From Porphyromonadaceae bacterium UBA7332 (GTDB taxonomy: Bacteria; Bacteroidota; Bacteroidia; Bacteroidales; UBA7332): a stretch of 35,917 nucleotides of DNA. The notes beneath the pieces are model-generated. The model saw nothing but the letters and a program-made list of their open reading frames with translations, ran no database searches and had not been told where the DNA came from. The translations under genes and the position numbers were made by a program. Location of the stretch: assembly GCA_002471225.1 (NCBI GenBank), contig DKPO01000006.1, positions 1 through 35,917 on the forward strand, read 5' to 3'. This document shows, in pieces, positions 6,211-15,020 of this stretch (positions within the stretch are counted from its first letter, which is position 1; each line of letters opens with the position of its first letter).

Positions 6211-8868
6211 ATGTGGAAATTAGTACGCAAGTCAAAGCAACCCGATCAATTCAAGTTTAATTCAGAAAAGATTTTTTTAGTTGCTTCTCAACCCCTGAAG
6301 TCAATCTTTGCTTACCTCGATACCACACGAGGTGGATTGACTAAGAAAGAATCACAATTACGTTTAGAACGTTATGGTTATAATGAAATAGCCAAGGAAC
6401 ACAAAGAAAATCATTTGGTCTTGTTTTGCAAGACATTTATCAATCCTTTTATAGGAGTTTTAATGGTTTTAGCACTTATCTCTTTAGTGATAGATGTATG
6501 GCTTGCTGAACCTGAAGAACGCGAGTGGATGAGTGTAATTATAATATTCACAATGGTCTTTCTTAGTGCTATAATTCGTTTCTATCAGGACTTAAAATCA
6601 GCGAAAGCTTCAGAAGCCTTGCAGAAAATGGTGAAAAATACTGCGACGGTTTATCGTAGAGGTAATAATGAGTCAATAGAGATAAATATATCCGATCTTG
6701 TCCCGGGCGATATTATTTATCTTGCTGCAGGAGATATGATTCCGGCAGATATCAGAATTATAGAGTCAAAGGATTTATTTATTAGCCAATCATCGCTGAC
6801 AGGTGAATCTGAACCTGTAGAAAAACGTCCGGAATTACCTAATCAACCTCATAAAACAGGGAGTGTAATAGAGCTTGAGAATATTTGTTTCATGGGCTCA
6901 AATGTAATAAGTGGTTATGGCATTGGTATCGTTTTCGAGACAGGAAGGGGTACTTACTTGGGTAGTATAGCCAAGAGTCTGGTCGGAGTCAGAGCTCAAA
7001 CGAGTTTTGATATCGGTATCAATAATGTTAGTTTGTTGCTGATAAGATTTATGTTGATCATGGTTCCTTTTGTTTTTGTTGTAAATGGAATTACAAAAGG
7101 TGATTGGTTTGAAGCATTCTTATTTGCTATTTCTATAGCTGTCGGATTGACACCGGAGATGTTGCCTATGATTGTGAGCTCAAATCTGGCAAAAGGGGCT
7201 GTCGTGATGTCCAGAAAAAAATGTATTGTCAAGAATATTAACTCGATTCAAAGTTTCGGTGCAATGAATATTCTTTGTACGGATAAAACCGGGACATTGA
7301 CTCGCGATCAGGTCGTATTAGAGAAGTATATTAATGCAAGTGGTGAAATAGATGATAAACGAGTTTTACGTCATGCTTTTTTTAATAGTTTTTTTCAGAC
7401 AGGGCTGAAGAATTTGATGGACCGGGCTATTCTGGCACATGTGAAAGAGTTGGAGTTAGACCATTTAAGTGAAAATTATACGAAAATAGATGAGATCCCT
7501 TTTGATTTTAACCGCCGCCGTATGTCTGTTATTATCGAAGATAAACAGGCAAAAAGACAGATAATTACAAAAGGAGCTGTCGAAGAAATGCTTAGTATCT
7601 GTTCTTTTATAGAGAAAGACGGTAGTGTACGAACACTTTCAGCCGAAATGTTGAATCATGCCATTCAGCTTACAGATCAAATGAATAAGGAAGGATTAAG
7701 AGTGCTTGCAATCGCTCAAAAAACGTATCCGGATAAAGAAAGTGAATTTTGTATAGAGGATGAATGTGATATGGTACTTATTGGTTTCCTCGCATTCCTT
7801 GATCCCCCGAAATCATCTTCAAGAGATGCGATTACATCCTTACATTCAAATGGAGTTTCTGTTAAAGTATTATCAGGAGATAACACAGCTGTAGTTAAAA
7901 CAATTTGTCGCCAAGTCGGTGTAAGCACAGCTTTAACTCTTACAGGCAATGAAGTTGAAGCCATGTCTGATGAGGAATTGGAGGCAAGGGTAATTGAAAC
8001 TCAAGTATTCGCGAAACTGACTCCTCTGCAAAAAACACGTATTATAGCACTTCTCCAACGAATGGGAAATACGGTAGGTTTTTTAGGCGATGGGATTAAT
8101 GACGCTTCAGCTTTGCGACAATCCGATATTGGTATTTCAGTTGATACCGCTGTTGATATAGCAAAAGAAAGTGCCGACATAATCTTGCTGGATAAAGATT
8201 TGATGGTTTTGGAACAAGGTGTAATTGAAGGTAGAAGAACTTTCGGAAATATTATGAAATATATAAAAATGACTGCAAGTTCAAACTTTGGAAACATGTT
8301 TAGTGTGATGGCCGCGAGTGCCTTTTTACCTTTCTTGCCAATGTTACCTATCCATCTTTTAGTTCAGAATTTGTTATACGATATTTCTCAGACAACTATC
8401 CCGTTTGATAAGATGGATCCGGAATATTTGACAAAGCCTCGTAAATGGGATGCCTCAGATCTAAGTCGTTTTATGATTTATATAGGGCCGATCAGTTCAA
8501 TATTTGATATAACGACCTATCTATTGATGTGGTATGTGTTTTCATGTAATTCGCCTGAAATGCAATCTTTATTTCAAACCGGTTGGTTTGTAGAGGGACT
8601 TTTGTCGCAGACCTTGATTGTGCATATGATTCGTACACGTAAAATTCCATTCTTGCAAAGTAATGCATCGCTACCGGTGTTGTTGCTAACATTTACTGTT
8701 TGTGCAATTGGAATTATTATTCCGTTTACTTCCTTTGGTGCATCAATTGGTCTGGTACCATTACCATGGAACTATTTCCCTTGGTTGATAGTTACTTTAT
8801 TAGGATATTGTGTCGTGACACAATTAGTCAAACAATGGTATATTAAGCGATTTACACGTTGGTTGTAA
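6211..8868 (+). CDS. mgtA: Mg2+-importing P-type ATPase (MgtA/MgtB type)
   Basis: This inner-membrane pump uses ATP to bring Mg2+ into the cell. The 885-residue length is close to the roughly 900 of enterobacterial MgtA. Motifs occur in order: cation-ATPase N-terminal region, actuator loop TGES at 197-200, membrane motif AVGLTPEMLPM, phosphorylated D358 in CTDKTGTLT, hinge motif GDGINDA near 626-632, and the MgtA-like stretch with NLLYDISQTTIPFDKMD. These membrane motifs separate it from Ca2+ and K+ pumps. It lies just after a two-component operon and behind a candidate regulator-binding array. An OprB-like gene starts 17 bp after its stop, so the two are likely co-transcribed. No Mg2+ riboswitch was seen in the 134-bp gap. 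Confidence 0.93.
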   Translation: MWKLVRKSKQPDQFKFNSEKIFLVASQPLKSIFAYLDTTRGGLTKKESQLRLERYGYNEIAKEHKENHLVLFCKTFINPFIGVLMVLALISLVIDVWLAEPEEREWMSVIIIFTMVFLSAIIRFYQDLKSAKASEALQKMVKNTATVYRRGNNESIEINISDLVPGDIIYLAAGDMIPADIRIIESKDLFISQSSLTGESEPVEKRPELPNQPHKTGSVIELENICFMGSNVISGYGIGIVFETGRGTYLGSIAKSLVGVRAQTSFDIGINNVSLLLIRFMLIMVPFVFVVNGITKGDWFEAFLFAISIAVGLTPEMLPMIVSSNLAKGAVVMSRKKCIVKNINSIQSFGAMNILCTDKTGTLTRDQVVLEKYINASGEIDDKRVLRHAFFNSFFQTGLKNLMDRAILAHVKELELDHLSENYTKIDEIPFDFNRRRMSVIIEDKQAKRQIITKGAVEEMLSICSFIEKDGSVRTLSAEMLNHAIQLTDQMNKEGLRVLAIAQKTYPDKESEFCIEDECDMVLIGFLAFLDPPKSSSRDAITSLHSNGVSVKVLSGDNTAVVKTICRQVGVSTALTLTGNEVEAMSDEELEARVIETQVFAKLTPLQKTRIIALLQRMGNTVGFLGDGINDASALRQSDIGISVDTAVDIAKESADIILLDKDLMVLEQGVIEGRRTFGNIMKYIKMTASSNFGNMFSVMAASAFLPFLPMLPIHLLVQNLLYDISQTTIPFDKMDPEYLTKPRKWDASDLSRFMIYIGPISSIFDITTYLLMWYVFSCNSPEMQSLFQTGWFVEGLLSQTLIVHMIRTRKIPFLQSNASLPVLLLTFTVCAIGIIIPFTSFGASIGLVPLPWNYFPWLIVTLLGYCVVTQLVKQWYIKRFTRWL

Positions 8869-8885
8869 AATGCTTAAATCAATAC

Positions 8886-9944
8886 ATGAAACAACCTATG
8901 AATTTGAATATAAAAAGAATTATTAGTGTTGTTATTTTTTCTATTCATTCGGTATTTCATCTGAGTTCTCAAACTCAGATGAATGCTGAATTGATATACT
9001 CAACAGAGTTAGAAACAGCTTTTGGGGAAAGATTAAATTGGGCTAATCTTATTCAGACAAATTTTGACTTATCATTCAAAAAAAGTAATAAGCAGAATTA
9101 TGGAAAGCTGAGAATTAATTTAATAACAACCATCCAGACTTATTCGGGCAAACTAGTTAATGATTTGCAAGGTTTTTCTAATATTAGAGAGAAAGATTAT
9201 TTATTATCTCCTTTTTTGGTGGGATACTCATATTATTTAAGTAATAATGAATTATTTGTAGGCTTGCGGAATATAAATGAAGATTATTTTACGACCGATT
9301 ATACTTCTCTTTTTACTCAAAGCTCAGCGGGTATACATCCAACTTTATCGGCAAACTATAATTTAGCTAATTATCCGTATTCTGGATTATCTCTGTTTTT
9401 AGAGACAAATCCAACAAGTTCAATTCGTTTAAGAACATCTATATACAATGCTGCTGCAGGGGCTGTATTTGTAAAAGATGAATCTCCATTTGTTTTTGGT
9501 AAAAACGGAGTGTTTCTGATTCAAGACTGTTTACTGCAAAATGAAATATGGAAATGCAATATTGGGATATTGAGTCAGTTTAAGTTTAATGAAAGATTCC
9601 GGGATTTTGTTGTATGGGGTGTAATGGAGAAGTGTATTTTTACGAATGCACGATTAGATATTGGCATTCTGGGCGAGGCCTCTTATGCTTTTAATCCGGA
9701 TATTGAGTGTTCAACTTTTATGAGTGCAGGCCTTGTTTTTGATGGTTTGATAGGAGAGAAGAAAAAGAATATATGCGGACTTCAATTCTACTATGCTAAA
9801 TATAAAGAAAGAAGTGATTTGGATATGGAGTTAACGTGGCGTTATCAAATGAATAAGTACTGTGTTTTGCAGCCTGCTTTGCATATTATAAAGACAGAGA
9901 AATGGCATCCGGCAGCTCTTTTTCGGTTTATAGTTCAAATATAA
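8886..9944 (+). CDS. Probable OprB-like outer-membrane porin
   Basis: The 352-residue product starts with a signal peptide (MNLNIKRIISVVIFSIHSVF, cut near SSQTQ). The rest has the alternating pattern of a β-barrel. The stretch SSAGIHPTLSANYNLANYP, then P and SIRLRTSIYNA, resembles carbohydrate-selective porins of the OprB family (FG..P....N...YP, then G.YN). At about 350 residues it is shorter than most members. An upstream TTG overlapping the mgtA stop is less likely than the ATG at 8886; the ATG at 8898 is a further option. Being 17 bp behind mgtA, it may supply an outer-membrane route for Mg2+ or be controlled by the same signal (inference). The family call is moderate. Confidence 0.6.
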   Translation: MKQPMNLNIKRIISVVIFSIHSVFHLSSQTQMNAELIYSTELETAFGERLNWANLIQTNFDLSFKKSNKQNYGKLRINLITTIQTYSGKLVNDLQGFSNIREKDYLLSPFLVGYSYYLSNNELFVGLRNINEDYFTTDYTSLFTQSSAGIHPTLSANYNLANYPYSGLSLFLETNPTSSIRLRTSIYNAAAGAVFVKDESPFVFGKNGVFLIQDCLLQNEIWKCNIGILSQFKFNERFRDFVVWGVMEKCIFTNARLDIGILGEASYAFNPDIECSTFMSAGLVFDGLIGEKKKNICGLQFYYAKYKERSDLDMELTWRYQMNKYCVLQPALHIIKTEKWHPAALFRFIVQI

Positions 9945-9956
9945 ATAATCTCATAT

Positions 9957-10007
9957 AGCAGCATCTTTTGGGATAACATCTATATCTTAAAGGATGCTGC
10001 TTTTGTT
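9957..10007. terminator. Bidirectional terminator between converging genes
   Basis: AGCAGCATC (9957-9965) pairs with GATGCTGCT (9993-10001), then TTTGTTT follows. It lies between the porin gene and the converging T9SS cargo gene. Confidence 0.75.
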
Positions 10008-10013
10008 TATCTC

Positions 10014-11399
10014 TTATTGCTCTTTGAAAAGATTAATGTCTCCTTTCTTTTTGTATATTTTACCATCTGAACCTTCAGCCTCTATAATATAGAAATATAC
10101 ACCTGAAGGTACAGGTTTTCCGTTATAAGTACCATCCCATCCCTGAGCAGGATCAGACCAGTGAAATAACTGATTGCCCCACCTGTTAAAAATCCAGCCT
10201 TTAAAACGTAAAAGAGATTGATATGAAACTTTAAAAATATCATTTATACCATCTGACCCGGGCGAAAAAGCGTTTGGTATGTCAAGTCTCGAATCGTAAA
10301 TTTTTATTCTGAAACTATTTGTTACTGATTCACATTGATTACCGCTTGAAGAGTTAATCAAACGAACATAATAGGTTCCGGCTTTTCGAAATGGATAGTT
10401 GAATTTAAATGATGACTCAGAATAAGGATTTGTATATTGACTTTCTAAATCCATATATTCATTATCACTTGCTATCTCCCAGGTATTTGTGACAGATATA
10501 GGAGTATTGCCATAAGCATAAAAATCGATATTGAGCGGAGCTGAACCTTCAATATCAATTGGTGAATCCGTGTTGTCAATCGGATAACTGATATATTCAT
10601 TAAGCGTTATGTCATTATTCGTTTTGATATTAGATTTTGATGGATTTACAATAGTAGCTATAGCAACTGAAGTGACCTTTTCTGCTTGATAATAATCGGA
10701 CAATACTTTTTTATTATGTCCGAATGACGTTTGGAATTGGTCTCCGTACAAAGTGAATTGGGTATTACATAAAGGAGGTTCTTCAAGATACGTTTCGGGA
10801 ATACTAACTCCTTTCGTAATTGATTTTGTATATGTGGTGAAATCTTTATTTTCTTCAGACCATTTCAGCGTATTATAATCTATTTGAAACTCACGTTGTA
10901 CCTCCTGATTATATCCGGATAAAGCATAGTATATAAGAGAATTTTCATTAGCGTGAATATATAATCTGAGCATAGAACAATTATCGTTATCCGTATTGAT
11001 TGGCGTTATAGATTCAATTTCAGACTGATGTTGCTTGTAATCAAAAATCCAGATATATGTGATAGGATCATTGTTTCTCTTTACGCCATAAGCTGTTTGA
11101 TCTTGTAAGGTTTTAAAAATGATTTTTCCCGAAGATATTTCAAAATCAGTATAAGCTTTAGGCTGTGTATCACCTTTTTGATAATACCAGCAGCTATATG
11201 TATTATTTTCTGAACTAGGGTATGAGTATGATAATGTTACTGATTTTTGATCCAGATTTTCACATACAAATATTTGAGAAATCTCATTTATTTGAGACTT
11301 TACTTTAATATTGCGCGTTCCATTGATGCTAAATTGAGCAGATAACGCTATAGGTAAGAGTAAGGTTAATAAAATAAGAATAGATTTCATACTTTTCAT
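10014..11399 (-). CDS. T9SS cargo protein with type B (gliding-motility-type) C-terminal sorting domain
   Basis: This 461-residue secreted protein has a signal peptide (MKSILILLTLLLPIALSAQ). The long middle part has no recognised enzyme domain and looks all-β; an Ig/PKD-like fold near residues 280-365 is possible (FRKAGTYYVRLIN). The C-terminal ~90 residues are a typical CHU_C/TIGR04131 domain: IPNAFSPGSDGINDIFK, W.FNRWGNQLF, GWDGTYNGKPVPSGVYFYI. That domain targets proteins to the type IX secretion system, so the protein is probably exported or surface-attached. Either ATG (11399 or 11390) could start it; both lie inside a perfect inverted repeat. It follows the eptA-like gene by 54 bp. Confidence 0.88.
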   Translation of the reverse strand: MKSMKSILILLTLLLPIALSAQFSINGTRNIKVKSQINEISQIFVCENLDQKSVTLSYSYPSSENNTYSCWYYQKGDTQPKAYTDFEISSGKIIFKTLQDQTAYGVKRNNDPITYIWIFDYKQHQSEIESITPINTDNDNCSMLRLYIHANENSLIYYALSGYNQEVQREFQIDYNTLKWSEENKDFTTYTKSITKGVSIPETYLEEPPLCNTQFTLYGDQFQTSFGHNKKVLSDYYQAEKVTSVAIATIVNPSKSNIKTNNDITLNEYISYPIDNTDSPIDIEGSAPLNIDFYAYGNTPISVTNTWEIASDNEYMDLESQYTNPYSESSFKFNYPFRKAGTYYVRLINSSSGNQCESVTNSFRIKIYDSRLDIPNAFSPGSDGINDIFKVSYQSLLRFKGWIFNRWGNQLFHWSDPAQGWDGTYNGKPVPSGVYFYIIEAEGSDGKIYKKKGDINLFKEQ

Positions 11400-11446
11400 T
11401 TAGTGTCACATAGAGATTGTGACAAAAGTAAATGAAAAGTATGAAA
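11385..11446. repeat. Perfect 18-bp inverted repeat with nested 7-bp inverted repeat over the T9SS cargo start
   Basis: Arms 11385-11402 and 11429-11446 are perfect inverted copies of 18 bp. Inside them TGTCACA (11404-11410) and TGTGACA (11418-11424) form a second stem with a 7-base loop. On the minus strand both candidate start codons of the downstream gene lie in the 3' arm, so a transcript coming from the eptA-like gene could fold its initiation region into a hairpin. Confidence 0.8.
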
Positions 11447-11453
11447 AACAATT

Positions 11454-13181
11454 TTAATAAATAGGTTTTTTATAGAGACTTTTGTCATAATATATACCTC
11501 TGTCATCAAGTAACTTAAGGTCTATATCATTCAAGCCCATATTGAAAAAGTAGAAATCCTCGTTGTGATCGGTAACATATTTACGATTCCTGATTTCAAA
11601 TGCTTCGTTTACTATAGAATAAGAAGAATCACTATATGCCGTTTTAATATTTGCCATATCCGTAATAGTATTAAAGCAATTAGCCGTTGATACAGGTTTC
11701 GAAATATTATTTCGGGCTGCCATAAAATGTTCGGGATTCTCTTTGATATAAGTTTGATTGAACCACATAACAACAGGGATATGTAGTTGATAGTAAGTAG
11801 GAATAGGCGATGCATGCAAAAACTTATTTCTTTCATCATCCATAATATCCTCACCATGGTCAGATACATAAAACATGCCGCTGCTGAATGATGAATCATT
11901 CAGAATTTCGATAGACGAATTTAAAACAAAGTCAACATAACGAATAGAGTTATCATAAGCGTTTATTAATTGATCTTTGTTCTTAGTGCTTACTGTATTT
12001 GCATTATCGGGCTTAAAGTAAGCCATATCTTTCGGATAACGATGCTGATAATTGAAATGCGAACCGTATGAATGAAAGACAATGAAAAGATTTTCTTCAT
12101 CGGCATTTATTTGATCTTTGATGATTTGTAGAGCTTTTCCATCTGGAAGATTCTCTTTATATAAATCATTATTGATAGGACTTAGATTAATACGCTGATC
12201 AGCTTCATCTGAAAAATAATCAATTAAAGATCGGTTTGGAACCTGATTCGAAATAAACAGGGTTCTGAATCCGGCCTCTTTGAATGCTGAAATAATACTC
12301 TTTTGGTGATAGATATCCATATAATTATCAGAATTTACTGCTGATAAAATTAAAGGAACACTTTTATGAGTCGTATTGCTTTGTGTTATACCATCTTTGA
12401 AAAAGAAGATGTCGTTTCTTTGCTTTAGCAAAGGGTTGGTTTCGCGTTCATATCCAGCTAACTCCCAATTCGCAGAGCGGGATGTTTCCCCCACAACAAA
12501 AAGATATATTTCGCGTTTATCTGATTTCTTTGTTTTTTTGCTTTCAAATGTAAATGCTGCCGATCTTTGAGGATAATCATTACTCAGATGCCATCTTTTG
12601 ATCGCTTGATTAATATTATTCATAACATTAAGAGGGAAAATGACGCGATTAAACTCAAATAGTGGATTTATATATGAAGAATAGCATGCAGCTCCTCCTC
12701 CAAGAATCATAAGTATAGCACCTAGTTTTAAATATTTGAAGCGCAGATCTCTTTTTAAATCGATTTTATGAATAATTCCCGCAATTGACCATAAAAGAAA
12801 AGGAATATAGAGAATGCATACACCCACAATTGCAGGCCATATACTTTCCAGTAATTCAGAAGCTTCTCCGGCATTTGTTGTTACTACATTCGTAAACATA
12901 TCTATCGCAATAAACGAATTGCCAAACAAATATAGAAGTACCAGCTGAAATGCACCAAGTATCATAAATGGGAGCGAGCAAATGCCCATCCATCCTATAC
13001 GACGTGTAGTACCCATCCAGATTATATAAAAGCCGAGTGGAAACAAAATAAAAGCAATACGGGTGCTAAGGCTTAACGGTTCTGTGAATAATAAAAACAG
13101 GTTAGGCGTTATAAGTACAATCACAGAAAAAATAAACAGCAATATCGGATTGCTGAATAATGAGTGAAAAAACTTTTTCAT
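11454..13181 (-). CDS. EptA-like lipid A phosphoethanolamine transferase
   Basis: Enzymes of this family transfer phosphoethanolamine from phosphatidylethanolamine to lipid A phosphates or other envelope glycans, lowering negative charge. The 575-residue protein has about five membrane helices in residues 10-170 and a periplasmic sulfatase-fold domain from about 222. Family motifs are clear: VVGETSRSANWELAGYERET (E232), the nucleophile region NTTHKSVP (T271 aligns best), HSYGSHFNYQHRYP, YDNSIRYVDFVL, VSDHGE (D441, H442) and H456 in LHASP. All catalytic positions are present. It is in line with the T9SS cargo gene, though a hairpin separates them. It is a second envelope transferase beside the one at 2182. 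The exact acceptor is unknown. Confidence 0.88.
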   Translation of the reverse strand: MKKFFHSLFSNPILLFIFSVIVLITPNLFLLFTEPLSLSTRIAFILFPLGFYIIWMGTTRRIGWMGICSLPFMILGAFQLVLLYLFGNSFIAIDMFTNVVTTNAGEASELLESIWPAIVGVCILYIPFLLWSIAGIIHKIDLKRDLRFKYLKLGAILMILGGGAACYSSYINPLFEFNRVIFPLNVMNNINQAIKRWHLSNDYPQRSAAFTFESKKTKKSDKREIYLFVVGETSRSANWELAGYERETNPLLKQRNDIFFFKDGITQSNTTHKSVPLILSAVNSDNYMDIYHQKSIISAFKEAGFRTLFISNQVPNRSLIDYFSDEADQRINLSPINNDLYKENLPDGKALQIIKDQINADEENLFIVFHSYGSHFNYQHRYPKDMAYFKPDNANTVSTKNKDQLINAYDNSIRYVDFVLNSSIEILNDSSFSSGMFYVSDHGEDIMDDERNKFLHASPIPTYYQLHIPVVMWFNQTYIKENPEHFMAARNNISKPVSTANCFNTITDMANIKTAYSDSSYSIVNEAFEIRNRKYVTDHNEDFYFFNMGLNDIDLKLLDDRGIYYDKSLYKKPIY

Positions 13182-13647
13182 TTATTCTAATATAATACCA
13201 ATATAAAATATTCAAAGTCTGAACTTCTATGCTTATTAAAAGTGCAAAAAACAGACTCTTATTAGTGGGTAAGGTAAAACAATACGTAATGTAATAACAC
13301 AATATTAATGTCCTGTCATTTCATAACCTGATGAAAATCGGGTGCGAATATACAATGTTTCTATAACTATATAATCTAAAATCATATATATTTCTATTCG
13401 GTATAAAAATGAAAAACGTCAAGTTAAATTCATTTTATGCTTTTTGAAGAACAGAAATAGTGTAAAAAACACAAGATACTTAATTAACATACTTGGAGTG
13501 ATAATGGTTCTTTTTACTTCATACGTAGGGATAAAGAAAATCAGAAGAGCAAAATTATTTAAGTTATTTATAAAAAATAGTAAACAAATGTGTTTTGTGA
13601 GTAAATATTGTAAGTTTGCTTTGTTTTAAATCTGAAAGTTGAGAAAT
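13182..13647. other. Gene-free stretch between the eptA-like and YtfJ-like genes
   Basis: These 466 bp between divergent genes are AT-rich. They hold a -7 promoter element at 13611-13618 for the plus-strand gene. A 61-codon TTG-initiated frame (13444-13629) overlaps that element and has no family features, so I do not call it. No clear minus-strand promoter was found. Confidence 0.6.
13611..13618 (+). promoter_or_regulatory. -7 element for the YtfJ-like gene
   Basis: TAAGTTTG fits TAnnTTTG and is 29 bp before the ATG at 13648. A TTTG lies 13 bp upstream, closer than the usual -33 spacing. Confidence 0.45.
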
Positions 13648-14169
13648 ATGAAAAATAAATTAGCGTATTTATTGTTGATTGTCGGGCTTGTTTTGACTGT
13701 ATTCCCGGGATATTCACAAGAAAATGTGGGTAAGAGTGTAGAACAAATTTATATCAGAGATTCACATAATGAACCGATTCCTCTTCCTCATTTTGGAGAA
13801 AAACATATTTTGATTTTTTATGTAGATCCTGATGCTCGTAATCAAAATGCGGAATTTACCGAATACTTGGAAAATAATAAAATAAAAAGCGATAAGATAT
13901 TTTCATTTGGTATTGTGAATCTGGCAGATACTTTTTTGCCGAATTCTTTGGTTAGAACATTTGTGCGCGTCAAAGAGAGAAAAGTGAAAGAAGCTATTTT
14001 TACAGATCCGTCTCATATATTGAGAGATGCATGGCAAATCGGAGATGTAAATGGGAAATATACAGTTCTGTTTATTACGAAAGATAAAAAGATAGCTTAT
14101 TATGGTTCTGGTGAACTTTCAAAAGATCAGATTGATCTTTTCTTTAAAACTATCGATAAGTATAAATAG
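13648..14169 (+). CDS. YtfJ-like periplasmic thioredoxin-fold protein without cysteines
   Basis: The 173-residue protein has a signal peptide (MKNKLAYLLLIVGLVLTVFP, cut near GYSQ). A thioredoxin-like domain follows: ILIFYVDPDARNQNAEF is the β-strand and active-site region, and IFTDPSHILRDAWQI with TVLFITKDKKIAYYGSGEL resembles the C-terminal half of the E. coli YtfJ family. The whole protein has no cysteine, so it cannot do dithiol chemistry; YtfJ proteins are also of unknown function. I chose the ATG at 13648 over the TTG at 13639 because it begins the signal peptide directly. It ends before a hairpin and is probably transcribed alone. Confidence 0.7.
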   Translation: MKNKLAYLLLIVGLVLTVFPGYSQENVGKSVEQIYIRDSHNEPIPLPHFGEKHILIFYVDPDARNQNAEFTEYLENNKIKSDKIFSFGIVNLADTFLPNSLVRTFVRVKERKVKEAIFTDPSHILRDAWQIGDVNGKYTVLFITKDKKIAYYGSGELSKDQIDLFFKTIDKYK

Positions 14170-14175
14170 AATTAA

Positions 14176-14183
14176 TAACTTTG
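14176..14183 (+). promoter_or_regulatory. -7 element for truC
   Basis: TAACTTTG fits TAnnTTTG and lies 49 bp before the truC start. It directly abuts the hairpin at 14185-14217, which could be the upstream gene's terminator or a 5' leader hairpin of truC. Confidence 0.4.
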
Positions 14184-14184
14184 T

Positions 14185-14217
14185 AAAGAGGAATGTCCAT
14201 GAGGATTTTCCTCTTTT
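14185..14217 (+). terminator. Hairpin between the YtfJ-like gene and truC
   Basis: AAAGAGGAA (14185-14193) pairs perfectly with TTCCTCTTT (14208-14216) and is followed by TTATG. The T-run is short. Terminator of the preceding gene is the likeliest role. Confidence 0.6.
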
Positions 14218-14231
14218 ATGTATAACAGATT

Positions 14232-14909
14232 ATGCTCGAAATTATATATCAGGATGCTTATTTAATCGCGGTGAATAAACCGGCAGGTTTATTAATACAT
14301 CGAACGAAAATTGCAGAGGAAGAAGAAGAGTTCTTACTTCAAAAGTTACGGGATCAAACCGGTTTATATTTGTATCCGGTTCATAGGTTAGACAGGCCAA
14401 CGTCAGGTGTAGTTGTGTTTGGTCTTAATCCTGAAACAGCAGCTAAACTGGCTAATTTATTTGTTTCGCATGATATTAAAAAAGAATATATAGCTTTAGT
14501 TCGTGGTTGGTTTCCTGATGAGGTGATGCTTGACAATCCTGTCAAAAACGAAAAAGGAAACAGCCGTGAAGCTCAGACATTATTTAAATTATTAGAATGT
14601 TATGAGTTGCCTATAGCTACAGACCGTTATGCTACAACACGCTTTTCCATGGTGCATTGTATCCCCAATACGGGGCGTTGGCATCAGTTAAGACAACATT
14701 TAGCCCATCTGAGGCATTATATTATAAATGATAGAGTTCATGGAGACGGGAAGTGTAATAAAATATTCACAGAAAAGGTTGGTGTAAGAGAAATGTTTCT
14801 ACATGCATACAGACTAACTTTTATACATCCTGAAACAGACGAGTCTTTAGAGATTTTAGCGGAAAGGCCCGTTCATTGGAATTTTTTAAATGATTTATCC
14901 TGTTCTTAA
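14232..14909 (+). CDS. truC: tRNA pseudouridine(65) synthase TruC
   Basis: TruC converts uridine 65 of certain tRNAs to pseudouridine in the cytoplasm. The 225-residue protein is collinear with E. coli TruC from the first residue (MLEIIYQDAYLIAVNKPAGL). The RluA-family catalytic motif HRLDRPTSGV has the catalytic D54. Later blocks TGRWHQLRQHLAHLRHYII and HGDGKCN also match the TruC/RluA family. It is shorter than E. coli TruC because an internal loop and the C-terminal tail are reduced. There is no S4 domain, which excludes RluD-type enzymes. It has its own possible promoter and is followed by a promoter for the next gene, so it is probably monocistronic. Confidence 0.9.
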   Translation: MLEIIYQDAYLIAVNKPAGLLIHRTKIAEEEEEFLLQKLRDQTGLYLYPVHRLDRPTSGVVVFGLNPETAAKLANLFVSHDIKKEYIALVRGWFPDEVMLDNPVKNEKGNSREAQTLFKLLECYELPIATDRYATTRFSMVHCIPNTGRWHQLRQHLAHLRHYIINDRVHGDGKCNKIFTEKVGVREMFLHAYRLTFIHPETDESLEILAERPVHWNFLNDLSCS

Positions 14910-14954
14910 ATGTAAATAAGCAGAAGGGAAGGTGTATTTGTGGCAATAAAATTA

Positions 14955-14962
14955 TACCTTTG
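14955..14962 (+). promoter_or_regulatory. -7 element for the class A PBP gene
   Basis: TACCTTTG is an exact TAnnTTTG match. A start near 14967 gives a leader of about 54 bases to the ATG at 15021. It also makes the in-frame TTG at 14982 a poor start, since it would leave only about 15 bases. Confidence 0.6.
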
Positions 14963-15020
14963 TCCGACTGTTAAGTATTAATTGACTTCTAAATTACTGT
15001 ATTTAAAACATATAATAGGA

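Noticed and set aside
13444..13629. 61-codon plus-strand open frame
   Set aside because: It starts with TTG, has no family features, and its 3' end overlaps the promoter element of the next gene.
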